DNA from: Tillus elongatus
Lineage: Eukaryota > Arthropoda > Insecta > Coleoptera > Cleridae
Reading direction: 5' to 3'
NCBI GenBank assembly: GCA_964006375.1
Contig: OZ023269.1
Location: 57,947,279-58,011,278 of the forward strand
DNA: 64,000 nt
Positions within the stretch are counted from its first letter, which is position 1; each line of letters begins with the position of its first letter. Both the position numbers and the translations under genes were made by a program. This document shows positions 1-11,016 of this stretch, piece after piece. The notes below the pieces were generated by a model. The model saw only the letters and a list, made by a program, of their open reading frames with translations, did no database searches and was not told where the DNA came from.

Positions 1-660
1 TACAACTGGAGATTGAGGCCTCCCTCTTCTGTGAGCGTCGAAACGGGCAAACGACCTCACTTGGATGCCGCTCGGGTGCGACTTCACGATTTCGCCTCGA
101 GTCAAACACTGGCGGATGTCTAGTCCAGACGAACTCGGGGAGAGGTTATCTCTCTAACATATAAAAATTCAATCGGACCTTGGTTTCGGGTTCTAGCGGC
201 CTAAATTCGCGCTCATTTGCAATTTTTTTTGCATTGTCTCACCATCCATACCTCTCTATTAGATATTTTTAACATAAAAATTCGCTTAAACCTGATAGAT
301 ATACGCCTTCTCAGAATTTCTTACAAAAACATACCAAATAAGTCAGCAGCCAGGCTAGAAAATACTCTACGCTTAATAAAACAAGACTGATCACTCGCTA
401 CAGGAGCGTCAATGATGTGTAAGCAATAATTCTTGAGCACTGTGATCAGACACTGCAGGGTCAATCACAAGATAAATGGACCACCAACAATAGGCCATTA
501 TAACAACGAGTCACCTTCCCATGAACAGGATACCCGAGTCGGCAAGAAGATAGAAGGCACCTTCAAATAAGCATATAGGAAACACCTTGGAAACGACGGC
601 GTAGACGGAATATCACACGTGGGGAACAGTGTCAGCCAAACCGAAAGTCACCTCGGGAGA
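1..660. other. Noncoding stretch, no gene recognised
   Basis: I see no coding sequence with recognisable motifs here. The stretch holds one copy of the (TA)n-linked repeat module (161-290, listed separately). The remainder is unique-looking sequence with no tandem structure that I could see. It may be decayed transposon untranslated sequence, but nothing in it proves that. Confidence 0.5.
161..290 (+). repeat. (TA)n-linked dispersed repeat module, copy A
   Basis: This copy shares an ordered set of short blocks with 32653-32790, 47194-47310 and 53619-53755: a GGTTTCGGGTTC-like block, then CGCGCTCATTTG, a T-rich run, and TACCTCTCTATTAGA. It is the most diverged of the four, and the (TA)n tract next to copies B and D is reduced here to a short ATATAAAA. 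No coding potential is seen. The order of the blocks is what identifies the family; its class is unknown. Confidence 0.6.
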
Positions 661-890
661 ACAATAGTGCCACGCCTGAGGGACTTGTTATAAATAGACT
701 GCTCGCCTGCGGAGCGTCGTTCATTCTTGTTTCCAAGTTAAGCCTTGCACACCGTGTGCTAAACCTTTTTCATATCACACTTATGTTGATATTTGTATCT
801 GTCTTTATTTTTATATTCTAATTTTTGTATTAAGTATTAATTGTGTAAAGTATTAAATAAATTGTTTTAAAAATTCAAACGTCTTAACCG
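660..890 (+). promoter_or_regulatory. LTR-like segment: TATA box to polyadenylation signal
   Basis: A TATA-box-like TTATAAATAG lies at 688-697, followed by a GC-richer stretch and then an AT-rich run containing AATAAA at about 856-861. This spacing of promoter and polyadenylation signal is typical of an insect LTR. I find no second copy in the window, no clear TG...CA ends and no duplication around it. It could equally be an ordinary promoter-like stretch by chance. Confidence 0.25.
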
Positions 891-1866
891 TAAAGTTAGG
901 TCGCGGTTGCAGCACTATCTACAATATTAGTAATAACATAGTCTATCGACGAACAAACCAGGATTCCCCGATATCTACCCTCGCTCGTTGGTCTGTTGAG
1001 TAATGATTTTAAGTGATGGCAGTCCAACAGATTGTTTAGTCTCTTAAATTCTGTAGATTGAGAATTCATTCTGCAATTGTTTAGATCGCCCGTAATAACA
1101 ACATGTTTATACTTTCCACAGACTTTACTGAGAACACTCTCCAAAATAGAAAGAAACAAATCAATCACGGGAAGTGCTAGGACGATAGACCGCAATAAAG
1201 CAATTCTTACCCTCAAACTCCAAAGCACAATATGCAGACATTTTTACAATATACTTTATTTCCTTTCAACTTTTCTGAATCTCATTCCTAACAAAAATGA
1301 TAGCACCACGTGCTTTTCTCGAGCGAAACAAGCAACTTGAATGTACCCCTCAATTGTCAGCCCAGCTACTAGATTTACATCTGTAATCCAGTGTTCCGTA
1401 AAACACAGGGAATGAGGCGAACGTTTACTTATACTGAGTTCAATATTGAGTTCATTCGCTAAACACTGAACATTTATATGTAGTAATTTAGATAGAATAT
1501 TTTCTTCAACGCCAAGCTTTGAATCTGTCATCCTTGAATTTATTGATTTGTGTGGGACTATAAGGTGTGTGTCTCTGTATTTCTCCTGAAAATTTCTAGA
1601 TAGAAAAAATATTCTAATTGCAGCTCGTTCTGGCAGAATACTAGGATCATAAACATCCTGCGAGCTATCCAGTGCATAATTGATCTTAAATGACGACGTA
1701 TCCTCGGTCTTCTTCAGCAGCTCATATTTGAAGTCTATAGAATTTTCCATCTGCTTAGGTACTCGCATATGTACTTCTTTTTCAATGGTAGAATGCATTC
1801 TAAAAAGATGTAGATAACCTTTTTCAACAACTGTTGTTAAATTTAATTTAGCCGCTACCTCGTTGT
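891..1866 (-). pseudogene. Non-LTR retrotransposon fragment: endonuclease region
   Basis: Read on the minus strand, the stretch upstream of about 1480 has a DPSILPERAAIRIFF block. This resembles the 'WP..v.vR.F' end of the RNA-binding domain found in insect non-LTR ORF1-type proteins. It is followed by the start of an apurinic-like endonuclease domain (LLHINVQCLANE, then LCFTEHW with the catalytic Glu). After a frameshift near 1250 the C-terminal half appears, with VVITGDLN (Asp and Asn) and SSIDYVITN. The reverse transcriptase is absent: homology stops at about 891, so the fragment is truncated at its 3' side. It abuts Gypsy sequence near 2164. The family is certain, the clade is not. Confidence 0.7.
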
Positions 1867-1894
1867 TGGTTCCTATATTTTGGTTATATTTGTG

Positions 1895-2164
1895 TTAATT
1901 TTTATTTTTCCAGTCATCAACTTGACTGATAATTTTTATCTTGTCAGATTGTGCCGTATCATTAAATGGATAGTTCATCGTGGTTTCGTTTTGTACACCT
2001 GCAGATTTCTCTTGCGTCGTTCTCTCAGCTACACTAGCCTGCTTTTGTTTCCAGCCTATAGAAGACTGCTCACCAATTATCTGTTTTTCCTTGTCTATAA
2101 CTTGTCGGTCCCTATACGGCGTTATATGTGTTTCTTCCTTAGAAACGAAATTCTTTAGTTTGCG
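1895..2164 (-). pseudogene. Unidentified ORF stretch fused to the Gypsy RT fragment
   Basis: One open frame runs from 2293 down to 1895 on the minus strand. Its first 40 or so residues are Gypsy reverse transcriptase. From about 2164 the match stops and a Lys/Glu/Gln-rich sequence follows, which I do not recognise. It lies directly upstream of the endonuclease fragment at 891-1866 in the same orientation. It is therefore probably the hydrophilic middle of that element's ORF1, brought into frame by the junction. That is inference from position and composition only. Confidence 0.35.
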
Positions 2165-2643
2165 ACCATCAAAGCACATTCTGTAAGTATTATCTTTCTT
2201 TTTGACTAGAAGTACAGGACTAGACCAAGGCGAGTTAAAAGCCTCGATAACTCCCAAAGATAGCATCTCGTCAATCTCCTTGTGTTTCTGCAAAGCAGGC
2301 GGTAAAGGTTATTGACGCTGCTTAATAGGCTTGGCTGTACCAGTGTTGATAGTATGAAAGTCCAGAGAGGTACGTCCCAATTTCTCTGAAGTCAAATAAT
2401 TAAATTTCTCTATCTCTACCTCACTCAAAATATCTTTTTATTCGACAGAGAATTCTTGTCCAAAAGATACACACAAGGAAGGCGTAATTGCATTGGTGTC
2501 GTAGCATTACGCGTTAAAATCCAAAGATAGTGAAAAAGTTTCACAGAAGTTTATTCCTAAAATAAAAGCGAAGGGGATATCCGGTACAACGAGAAAATTC
2601 ACAACCTTAGTAACGTTGTTTAGTGATACTGCAATGTCAGCAT
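2165..2643 (-). pseudogene. Gypsy pol fragment: protease C-terminus and RT N-terminus
   Basis: From 2643 downward the frame encodes the end of a retropepsin-like domain (PFAFILGINF, then SLSLDFNA, about 2520-2580). A linker with HTINTGTAKPIKQR follows at about 2300-2350, the usual lead-in to Gypsy RT. Then come EIDEMLSLGVIEAFNSPWSS and VLLVKKKD...DGRKLK at 2165-2293. In-frame stops and a frameshift lie between these blocks. The match ends abruptly after DGRKLK, before the catalytic YxDD, so no active polymerase is present. The other part of the protease lies beyond the hAT insertion at 11017-11330. Confidence 0.8.
2636..2643. repeat. 8-bp target-site duplication of the hAT element (left)
   Basis: GTCAGCAT directly precedes the hAT terminus CAGTGGCGGC and recurs immediately after the other terminus at 11009-11016. 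Eight bases is the hAT hallmark, and the octamer fits the known nTnnnnAn preference. Confidence 0.92.
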
Positions 2644-3205
2644 CAGTGGCGGCTTGACAATATGGTCAAATGGTCATTGACCTCCCAATCAAATCAATCA
2701 AAAAACTTATTTAAAAATTAAAAAAATACATCTATAAAAGTAAGAGTATATTTAACAACAAACCATCCAAAAATATCTAAAAAAGTGTATAGAATCTTCA
2801 ATTTTCATCCTTACATTACTTACACAGCTTAAAAGTCGCATACGTCGTGTCCCGGTCAAAAAAGAGATTTGCCAAATATGCCTGCCCGTTTAAATGTGTG
2901 TATATTTCTCAACTGCGGCTGGAGACTACCGGAGAGCGAGAAAGAATCATCATAAAATCAACGTGTTAAAACGAGCTAAAACGTCGGAGCTCAGGCAATG
3001 ACCGAGAACCGAGATCACCCAGTGTGTTAACTGGCGTCACCTCCATCGGCAATTTAGATATATGTTTGTTTACTTTTGCAGTCTTCCCGTTGAACTTGTT
3101 ATCAGTGTCATCGTCATCCAAGGTGTCGAGCGTAGATTTCATAAATAAATAGTTACTAATTACAATTATTATATTAAACCAGTTATTAAACATAAAATTT
3201 TTAAA

Positions 3206-4019
3206 ATGTCGGATCGTTGTATTGCTTGTGAAATTGTGTTCTTGAAAGAAAGCAATAGTTTGTCATTCGAAAAACGCCTAGAATTTAAGCAGCTTGGGCG
3301 GCCCTTACCCGAACTTACGTTAAAGCAGGTGACTCACGACAAAAATAAAAGTGTAAAGGTATTAAAAAAAACGATGTATGATTTGTATGATTTTATATGT
3401 GGCTGCAAAGACAAAGACATGTTTTTTTGCTTTCCATGTTGTTTTCCCCTTTGTCCGATGTTTGGAGTAAAACAGGTGTAAATGATTTAAAACATTTGAA
3501 AGAGAAAATTAAGAAACATACTTTAGCTTCAGAACATATCAAGTCAATGGTGAGTTTTTCAGGCCTTGGCAGAGTGGACATTAGACTTCAACTCGATAGG
3601 GCGTACAAAAAATCTGTGCAAGCTTTTAACGAAACTGTAACTCAAAGTCGGTACATTTTAAATAAAATATTAAACTGTATTAAATTCTGCGGAGCCTTTG
3701 AACTTGCTTTGAGAGGTCACGATGAGACTGAGACTTCAGAAAATCCAGGGATTTTTCGTGGACTTGTAAATTTTGTGGCAGAGTTGGACTCAATTTTTAA
3801 ACACCACAGTAAATCATTTAAAGGAATTTCAAAAACTATCCAAAATGATTTACTGGATTCCATATTGTTTGTCTCACATGAATGTATCAAAAAAGAAGTA
3901 AAAAATGTCCAATTTTTGGGAATTCAAGTAGACGAATCTACAGATAATTCCAATAAAACACAAATGGTTTTAATAATTCGCTATGTTCTGGAAGGAATAA
4001 TTTTTGAACGGTTCTGGAA
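3206..4019 (+). pseudogene. hAT transposase, N-terminal half
   Basis: This is the N-terminal part of a hAT transposase of the ZMYM1/TTF-finger, DUF4371 group. A Cys-rich TTF-type zinc-finger segment (CGCKDKD...FFCFPCC, then HLKEKIKKHTLASEH) is seen at about 3400-3545. LRGHDET and NPGIFRGLV follow, and the first catalytic aspartate is in QVDESTDNS at about 3925-3950. A frameshift near 3480 separates the first 91 residues from the next frame. The reading ends in the middle of the domain at the non-LTR insertion, and the rest resumes at 9387. The product would have cut and joined transposon ends in the nucleus; this copy cannot. Confidence 0.85.
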
Positions 4020-4410
4020 GGGGTTAAGGAGTCGCGGGCCAAAGGACTCCAGGGGGCAAGCTGAGGAAGTGGAAATAACAACATAAACTTTCGATGAAGC
4101 TTTCCCCAAGACCGTCATGCGCGGTAAAAATCCGCATCCTGCCCGAGGTGACCCTGCTAATAACTAAACATGACGGATCTAGACAAAAAGGTCTAACTAA
4201 ACTCCCCCAATCTACGGTGTCACGTGACCCGTGCCTATGGATGGATGGCACCAGGGCGATGGTGTCGTGAACGGAACCTCTGAAGTACCGGGCAACCCTC
4301 CAGAGTAAACCGCCTTGCACCACACAGGGGGTTCTGATGGTGTGGACAATATTTCCCCCATTCTCGTGGGAACAACATGAAGATAATAAACACATATAAA
4401 ACCAAAACCA

Positions 4411-5540
4411 ATGAGGCTCGAGGAGTGGCTCCGGCTACAGACTTGTGCCTTGAGTCTATTCCGGAAACGGAGACGAGCCAGGGGGGCGGCAGCGGACTCT
4501 GGAGGTCTCACGACCGGCGTAGATACGGGGGATCAGGGGGTAGCTTCGGCCAGAGACATGTCCCCGACACCCAAGCTGGAGGCTGGGTCCCACCGGAGGG
4601 CGGCAAACTCCGCGGACTCCAGGGGCCCCTCCACCAGTGAGGACTCTACTGTTAGAGTAGAGGGACTGCCCCGGCAGTCCAAGCGTCTTTCTGGGGCGCA
4701 AAGAAAGAAGTTCCGGAGGGCGCAGAAAATGGCGACCGGGACGTGGACGGTCGAGAAACCTGTAAAGGCGCAAGAGGGGAGTGCGAGTCAGAAGAGGACG
4801 CGCTCGAACTCTAGCACGCCCACTACAGACAGACGTCCCAAAAGGGCCAGGGCACCTGTAAAGGCGCAAGAGGAGAATGCGAGTCAGAAGACGGCGCGAT
4901 CTGGCTCTAGCACGTCTACTACAGACAGACCTCCCAAAGGGACCAACGCCGGAACACCGGCGCAGACTGGCTCTTATAGGGAGGCTGCGGAGGGCCTCGG
5001 GATGGCGGTGATTGACAGACGCCATCCTGAGGTCACGCTAGACCAGGGGAAGGCGGACCTGATTCAGGCTGCGCTGGTAGCTGCGGTGGACTCTCTTCAG
5101 GAAGGGGAGAGCCCGCCTCAGTTCCACCGGGCGTGGCTCACGGGGGGCATCCTCTGGATAACCTGTGCCGGCCCGCAGTCGCGGGACTGGCTGCGGAAAA
5201 CGATCGGGGGCCTCGGTCAGATTTGAGAGGGGGCGGACTTGAGAACCGTCGAGCCCAAGGAACTCCCAAAGAGACGCAAGGTCCTCGTACGGATCCCTGA
5301 CACCGTCCCACAGGAGACGGTAATCAGTAGACTTAAGATCCAGAACCCTGAACTGGGGACGCAACACTGGTCGGTTCTAATCAGGAAGGCAGAGGAGAAA
5401 GGACAGACTCTCGTCTTCTCGATCGACCAGACTTTTTACAGAGCCCTTGAAGGAACCTTCTTCAAGGCATTCTGGGGCCTGGGAAGGGTTAGCTTCCACC
5501 CACTGGGGAAGCAACTAAGGGTTAATGGACTTAGGTTCCT
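4411..5540 (+). pseudogene. ORF1-like protein with DUF4780-type domain
   Basis: The N-terminal 130 or so residues are basic and low-complexity. They hold an imperfect tandem repeat built on VKAQE.(S/N)ASQK, then S..STPTTDR.PK, encoded at about 4756-4945. From about residue 190 the sequence reads GMAVIDRRHPE, then WLTGGILWITC and WLRKTIGGL. This is the pattern of the DUF4780 domain found in insect retroelement proteins. A TGA at 5224-5226 interrupts it, and the domain continues in the same frame (VEPKELPKRRKVLVRIPD, then TQHWSVL) to about 5520. The frame then runs straight into the endonuclease at 5530 with no stop, so in this copy ORF1 and ORF2 are continuous. The role is probably RNA binding, by analogy with other ORF1 proteins. 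Confidence 0.7.
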
Positions 5541-6170
5541 TCAGGTCAACCTCCAACACAGTAGGGCAGCCACGGCCGGACTACTGATGGCTCGGAGGAA
5601 CACGGATGTGGCCCTCATCCAGGAACCGTACTCCTATAAAGGAGAGATCAAGGGACTTGGCGGAGCTACTGGAAAGCTCATCTACAGCAGATCCAGCGAG
5701 AACCCGAGGGCCTGCATTTTTGTCAGCGAAGGGATAGAGTTTCTACCTCTAATGAACTTCTGTTCCAGGGACCTGGCAACGATCACAATCCGATGTGGAG
5801 GAGCGGATGGGCTGAGGGACATTACTGTCGCGTCAGCCTATCTGCCAGGGGACAGCACAGACCCTCCTCCACCCAACGAATTGGAGCAGCTGATGGTGGA
5901 TAGCACAGCAGGTGGATGGCAGACCATCATCGGCATGGATGCGAATGCGCACCATGAGTTGTGGGGTAGCTCGTACACAAACTCTAGGGGTGAGGCACTT
6001 TTACAATTCTTTAGAAATTTAATTTAGACATATTGAATAGAGGTAATAATCCGACCTTCGTCACAACACGGCGTGAGGAAGTTTTAGATCTAACAGTTTC
6101 CACCCAGATTCTGGGTGACTTTGTTAAAAGCTGGGCTGTGTCTGTCTGGGGAAGTGAGTAGCTCAGACCA
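5530..6170 (+). pseudogene. Apurinic-like endonuclease domain of the nested non-LTR element
   Basis: The domain begins LRFLQVNLQHS (catalytic Asn) and ALIQEPYSYKG (catalytic Glu). It continues with IGMDANAHHELWGS (Asp and Asn) and, after a frameshift near 6020, SSDHRYIRFE at about 6158-6190 (the terminal SDH motif). In an intact element this enzyme nicks chromosomal DNA to prime reverse transcription. All catalytic motifs are visible but are split between two frames. It follows the DUF4780 domain without a stop and leads into the RT region. Confidence 0.85.
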
Positions 6171-8213
6171 CAGATACATCCGGTTTGAAATCGCCAAAGT
6201 CGAAAGAGAAACGGTATGGTACCGGGACCCCCGCAAGGCGGACTGGGAAGCCTACAGGTCAGACCTAGTTGTGGAACTGCGGGGAGTTAAGAGTACCATA
6301 GACAACTCAATAGACCTCGAGATTGCAGCAGTCCAATTGCGAGACATAATCACCTCGGCCTATAACGTCAACTGCCCCCTGAAAATGAGGGTGTCCACCA
6401 GGAACGTCCCGTGGTGGAACGAGGACCTCAGGCAAAGGAGGACGCAGGTTCGTAAGCTGTTTAACGCGGCCAAAAGGTCGGCAGCATGGGATGAATATAG
6501 ACAGGCCCTAACGACCTATAACAAAAGACTGAGGGACGCCAAGAAGGAGTCGTGGAGGAGGCACTGCGAGGAAGTGGAAAACACGTCCGAGAGTGCTCGA
6601 CTACACAAGATCCTGTCTAAGGGCCCTCAGACTAACATAGGCGCCCTTAGAACACCCACGGGAGGCCTTACAAGCTCGGGGGAGGAAACTATGGAAATTT
6701 TACTCCAGACGCACTTCCCCGGCTGTAACATAATAAACCAATCACCTCCGGACTGGGAACACTCAGAAATAGAGGTGCCTTATAGGCGGGCAGCTAGAGT
6801 AGACTGAACAGTCGCTAAAGAGGTGGTTACCTGGAGCAAAATCAGATGGGCCATTAACAGCTTTAAGCCATACAAATCGCCGGGATTTGATGGAATAATG
6901 CCCATCATGCTCCAACAGGGGATAGATATAATGGCGCCGGTGCTTACCCTCATTATAAGGGCCAGCCTGGCTCTGAGGTATATTCCGAAGTCTCATGTCC
7001 TTGCTGAAAACAGTGGAAAAACTGCTCGACCGGCACATTAGGGGCGGTGTACTGGAAGTATATCTTCTACACTGCGGACAATATGCATACAGAGCAGGAT
7101 TCTAAACAGAAACAGCACTACACCAACTGGTGCTGAAACTGGAGAATACGCTGGAGAACAAGGAAGTGGCGCTGGGGGCCTTCCTAGACATAGAGGGGGC
7201 CTTTAGCAACACCTCGTTCGGACCGGTTCTGGCAGCTGCCCGGGAGCGTGGAATAGAGGAGACCTGCTGCAGGTGGACAGGGCGGTGCTCAGGGACAGGG
7301 CGGTGTTCACCTCACTCGCGGGAGGGACTCTGCTGGCGGGGGTCGCGGCGGGGTGTTTGCAGGGGAGCGTTCTGTCTCCCTTGCTCTGGTGCCTAGTCGT
7401 GGACGGCCTGCTGGGGAGGCTCTCGGGAGGGGGGTATGAGGTACAGGGCTATGCGGACGACATTGTCATCATAGTCCGAGGAAAGGTCACACAGGCAGTG
7501 TGGGAGCGCATGCAAACTGCACTAAAAGTGGTGGAAGGGTGGACAGTTGATCAAGGGCTCGGGGTGAGCCCTGAGAAAGCAACCGTCGTGCCGTTTACGA
7601 GGAGGAGGAAGTGCTACACCCACAGAACTCTCACTCTATACGGTAGGAGCGTTCCAATGGCCAGGGAGGTAAAATATCTTGGGGTCGTATTGGACGCTAA
7701 GCTAACCTGGAATGGTCACATTGGAAAAATACGGCGGTGGAAGGGTGGACAGTTGATCAAGGGCTCGGGGTGAGCCCTGAGAAAGCAACCGTCGTGCCGT
7801 TTACGAGGAGGAGGAAGTGCTACACCCACAGAACTCTCACTCTATACGGTAGGAGCGTTCCAATGGCCAGGGAGGTAAAATATCTTGGGGTCGTATTGGA
7901 CGCTAAGCTAACCTGGAATGGTCACATTGGAAAAATACGGCGTAAGGCAGTCATGACCTTAGCCGTCACTGGGCGGCTATATGGAAAAACGTGGGGACTA
8001 AGACCTAGTATGGCCCACTGGCTGTACACAAGGGTGGTCAGACCATCGTTAACATATGCGGCACTGGTCTGGTGGGTTAAGGTGACACAATCCAGTGCCA
8101 AACAAAAACTAGGCAAGATCCAAAGGATGGCTTGCGTAGGCATCACAGGGGCCATGTCTTCAACCCCAACAGCCGCCATGGAGGTGTTGCTGGATCTGCC
8201 CCCCTACATTTAG
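6171..8213 (+). pseudogene. Reverse transcriptase region of the nested non-LTR element
   Basis: Recognisable blocks, in order: SFKPYKSPGFDGI (about 6850-6895), FLDIEGAFSNTSF (7180-7215), GCLQGSVLSPLLWCLVVDGL (7352-7410), GYADDIVII (7447-7475) and VKYLGVVLDAKLTW (7670-7710). The YADD catalytic core is intact. The region is broken by a TGA at 6805, frameshifts near 7040 and 7270, and an exact 206-bp duplication (7531-7942) that shifts the frame. The last part, GKIQRMACVGITGAMSSTPT, is the usual tail of RT before RNase H. It ends at a TAG at 8211-8213. Confidence 0.85.
7531..7942 (+). repeat. Exact 206-bp tandem duplication inside RT
   Basis: Bases 7531-7736 and 7737-7942 read identically, each starting GTGGAAGGGTGGACAG and ending AAAATACGGCG. 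As 206 is not a multiple of three, the second copy shifts the reading frame. The surrounding element is clearly older and damaged, so perfect identity means either a recent event or an assembly artefact. Confidence 0.95.
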
Positions 8214-9142
8214 TTATTATGGTGGAGGCCAGGCTAGGACTATACAGACTAGCCTGCAATGGTAGACTGAAGATCAACCCAGTCTTCAGGGGCCACTGCA
8301 AAATTCAGAAGATCGTGAAGGAGCCCATGCTTGAAATGAGGTCAGACTTCGCGAGCCCGCGAATGTGCAGGGAAAACAACTTTACAGTGGAAATCCCCGA
8401 CCGCGAGGCATGGCGGGAGGAGACGCCGGGCATACCACGGGACGCGCTCGTCTGGTTCACGGACGGATCCGGCGGGGAGCGTGGGACGGGGGCAGGTGTT
8501 TACTCTAAAGGACCGAGGGTAAGTCATAGTATTTCCCTCACAGCCCATGCAACGGTGTTTCAGGCCGAGATGTACGCCATCCTGCACTGTGTGCGGGAGA
8601 ACAAGAGGAGGGGCTACTCCAACAAGCGGATCCTCATAGCCACAGACAGCCAGGCAGCCCTTAAGGCACTAAGTAGCCCACGGGTAAATTCCTGGCTGGT
8701 GAGTGAGTGCCGAGACGAGACGAGCGACCTGGCTGGGCAGAATGAGGTGACCCTCATCTGGGTGCTGGGTCACTCGGGGGTCAAAGGCAATGAAGAAGCT
8801 GACAGTCTCGCGAAGAGAGGGTCAGCAGAACCATTTATGGGACCAGAACCGGCTCTGGGCGTGTCAAAGAGCACTGCCAGGGGAGCCATTAAGTCCTGGG
8901 TCAGAAACCAACACAAGGTGTACTGGGTGGACTGTCCAGGGCTCAGACATGGGAAGTCAATAATTGACGGACCCAGTTCAAAGAGAGCTGTGGAGCTGCT
9001 AAATCTTAGCAGAGGACAGCTCAGAAACACAACAGGTCTCTTGACGGGATACATGGCCGTCAAGAAACACCTGCATAAAATGGGGCGGTTCGAAGGGGAC
9101 CTCGCATGCAGACTCTGCGGCAAGGGGGAGGAATCAGCCTAG
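8214..9142 (+). pseudogene. RNase H domain and C-terminal tail of the nested non-LTR element
   Basis: A type-I RNase H domain is plain: WFTDGSGGERGTGAG (first Asp), then HATVFQAEMYAI (Glu), ILIATDSQAALKAL (Asp) and WVLGHSGVKGNEEADSLAKR (His and final Asp). All catalytic residues are present. The tail has HKMGRFEGDLACRLCGKGEES, and just past the stop at 9140-9142 the 'AHILCEC' block. Together these form the Cys-His motif seen at the end of many non-LTR proteins. In active elements this domain removes RNA from the cDNA hybrid. Confidence 0.9.
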
Positions 9143-9386
9143 CACATCTTGTGTGAGTGTATAGCTCTGTACCGCAAAAGACAACTGATCTACGGTCAGT
9201 CTAGACCGGAGACAGAGCAATATAAAACTTCACCCTACCAATCGCTGTGCAGACTAGTTAAAGGCACAGTGATTTTGGAATGGGTGGAGTAAGACAGAGT
9301 ATGCACAATCAACCAAGGGTTGCGGTGCTATCGGGGCGGCAAGGCCGCGGACGATCCCTAAGGGAACAAAAAAAAAGGTTCTGGAA

Positions 9387-10661
9387 ATTCATAAAACCGG
9401 AGGGAAAAACAACTGACAATTTGGCAAAAGTAATTTTTATAGAATTGGAAAATTGGGGGTTGTACCAGAAAAATTAATTGCTCAGTGTTACGATGGCGCT
9501 TCAGTAATGAGTGGAAAATTTGAAGGGGTTCAAAACAAGATTAAAAAAAATACAAATGCTCATTTTGTTCATTGTTATGCTCATCAGCTGAATTTAATAT
9601 TACAAAAATCCGCAAGTAAAGGAAAATGCATTAAGATATTTTTTGCTAATTTGCACGCATTTTCAAGTTTTTTTTTTTTTGAAGGTCTTCTAAAAGAACT
9701 GAAGTTTTGGATGAAGTAGTACATAAACGCCTTTCCAAAGCCGCGCCAACACGATGGTACTTCAATACCAGGTGTGTAGAAACAGTTTTCGAACACAAGG
9801 AAATTATTAAACTATACTTAGAAAAAATCATTGATTTAGAAGACGATAACAGTACTTTGCAACAAGCTACAGGATTATTAAACTATTTAAATAACAGCGA
9901 CTTTTTATATTGGCTTGATATTTTTCATTTAATTTTACCACACGCCAAAATATTATTTAATGGACTCCAGAAAAGAAAATTAGTTGCCACCGATGTATAT
10001 AGACTGATACTTAATTTTAAACAGGCCACTCAAAAAATTCGAGAGAAACTTTCAAACGATGAAAAAATGCATGAAATGGAAAATCCCAATAAACGACAAA
10101 AAACAGGACAAGAATCGAAGAAGAGAATATCTTTAGAAATATGTGATATTATTGTAGTAGAAATTGAAAATCGATTTCAATTCTGTGACCATCTTGTCCT
10201 AGAACAACTTTTTTCGTAAAGAAAATTATATTGCGTTTAACCAACGAATTCCAGACGATACTTTAATATAACGCATACGTTGACATAGATTCTTTTAAAC
10301 TAAAAACCGAATTGAGCGTAATTTATGACAGAGACGACTTTTGTGAAAACGATGGCGCAGCAGCACTTCTAATGCTTTTTTACAACCTGAATTTACCGAC
10401 TACTTTTTCAGAAACAGTTAAAATTTTGAATATTTTATGCACTCTACCAATGACGACAGTGGAAAGTGAGCGAAGTTTTTCCACTTTAAAAAGGGTTAAA
10501 AGTTGAGGAACAATATGGCACAGGACAGATTATGCGCTCTGGCAATGTTAAATATGGAAAAATCTTTTACAAAAAACATACCTAATTTTAACGAGCTAGT
10601 TATAGATCATTTCGCAAAATCAAAAAACAGAAAAATTGACCTTATATTTAAAAAACTGTAG
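9387..10661 (+). pseudogene. hAT transposase, C-terminal half
   Basis: This continues the transposase broken at 4019. AQCYDGASVMSGKF carries the second catalytic aspartate (about 9480-9525), followed by HFVHCYAHQLNLIL (9560-9600). SKAAPTRWYF and a helical stretch follow. LPMTTVESERSFSTLKRVKS (10447-10505) is the hallmark of the hAT dimerisation domain, and the last block ends at a TAG at 10659-10661. Frameshifts near 9480 and 9690 and stops near 10217 and 10503 break it. A T-run at 9667-9680 marks one of the frameshifts. Confidence 0.88.
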
Positions 10662-11008
10662 ACCGATATGAAATTCGGTATGAAAGTGAACGTACTAAAA
10701 AAATTTGAAACGATATAAATGTTGTTAGTCTTAGTCTTCTTTATGTTTAGTGTTTGTTTGAACCCCGCATAAAAAGCTTTAGGGTAAGTTTTTTCGGTTT
10801 TTTTCAAATATTAGCGTATTAACAAGTTCCTTGCAATTTCTGCTTATTTTGCCAATTTAAAAAGTGGGAAATTTGCGTCGAAAATTTCATAGGCATATCC
10901 AGGAGGGGGGCCGACAAAAAAATTTTGGCCTACTGCGCTTTTTTTCAGAAAACCTCTTTTTGTAAATACAGTTGACCTCCCTATCAAATTAACCTCGAGC
11001 CGCCATTG

Positions 11009-11016
11009 GTCAGCAT
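11009..11016. repeat. 8-bp target-site duplication of the hAT element (right)
   Basis: GTCAGCAT directly follows the right hAT terminus CCGCCATTG and matches 2636-2643 exactly. Gypsy protease sequence resumes immediately after it. Confidence 0.92.

Larger units (their letters stand above)
4020..9376 (+). mobile_element. Non-LTR retrotransposon with RNase H, full-length but dead
   Basis: This 5.36-kb insertion is flanked by a 10-bp duplication, GGTTCTGGAA, at 4010-4019 and 9377-9386. It ends in an A-run (about 9368-9376). In order it encodes a DUF4780-containing ORF1, an apurinic-like endonuclease, reverse transcriptase and RNase H. That architecture fits the I/LOA/R1-type group of clades that keep RNase H. 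Several stops and frameshifts, plus a 206-bp tandem duplication inside RT, inactivate it. Its GC content is clearly higher than the AT-rich hAT and Gypsy sequence around it. Confidence 0.9.
2644..11008 (+). mobile_element. hAT transposon (ZMYM1-like), split by a non-LTR element
   Basis: The ends carry short inverted repeats of consensus CARTGGCGGCTYGA (2644-2657 and about 10995-11008) flanked by identical 8-bp duplications. Subterminal TTGACCTCCC occurs near the left end and again near the right end. Transposase fragments at 3206-4009 and 9387-10661 are in order and on the plus strand. Removing the 4020-9376 insertion leaves about 3.0 kb, a normal hAT size. It sits inside the protease of the Gypsy element. 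Confidence 0.92.

Noticed and set aside
4212..5367. Large antisense frames of up to 189 residues opposite ORF1 of the nested non-LTR element
   Set aside because: They are Arg/Pro-rich shadows of GC-rich coding sequence on the plus strand, without motifs of their own.
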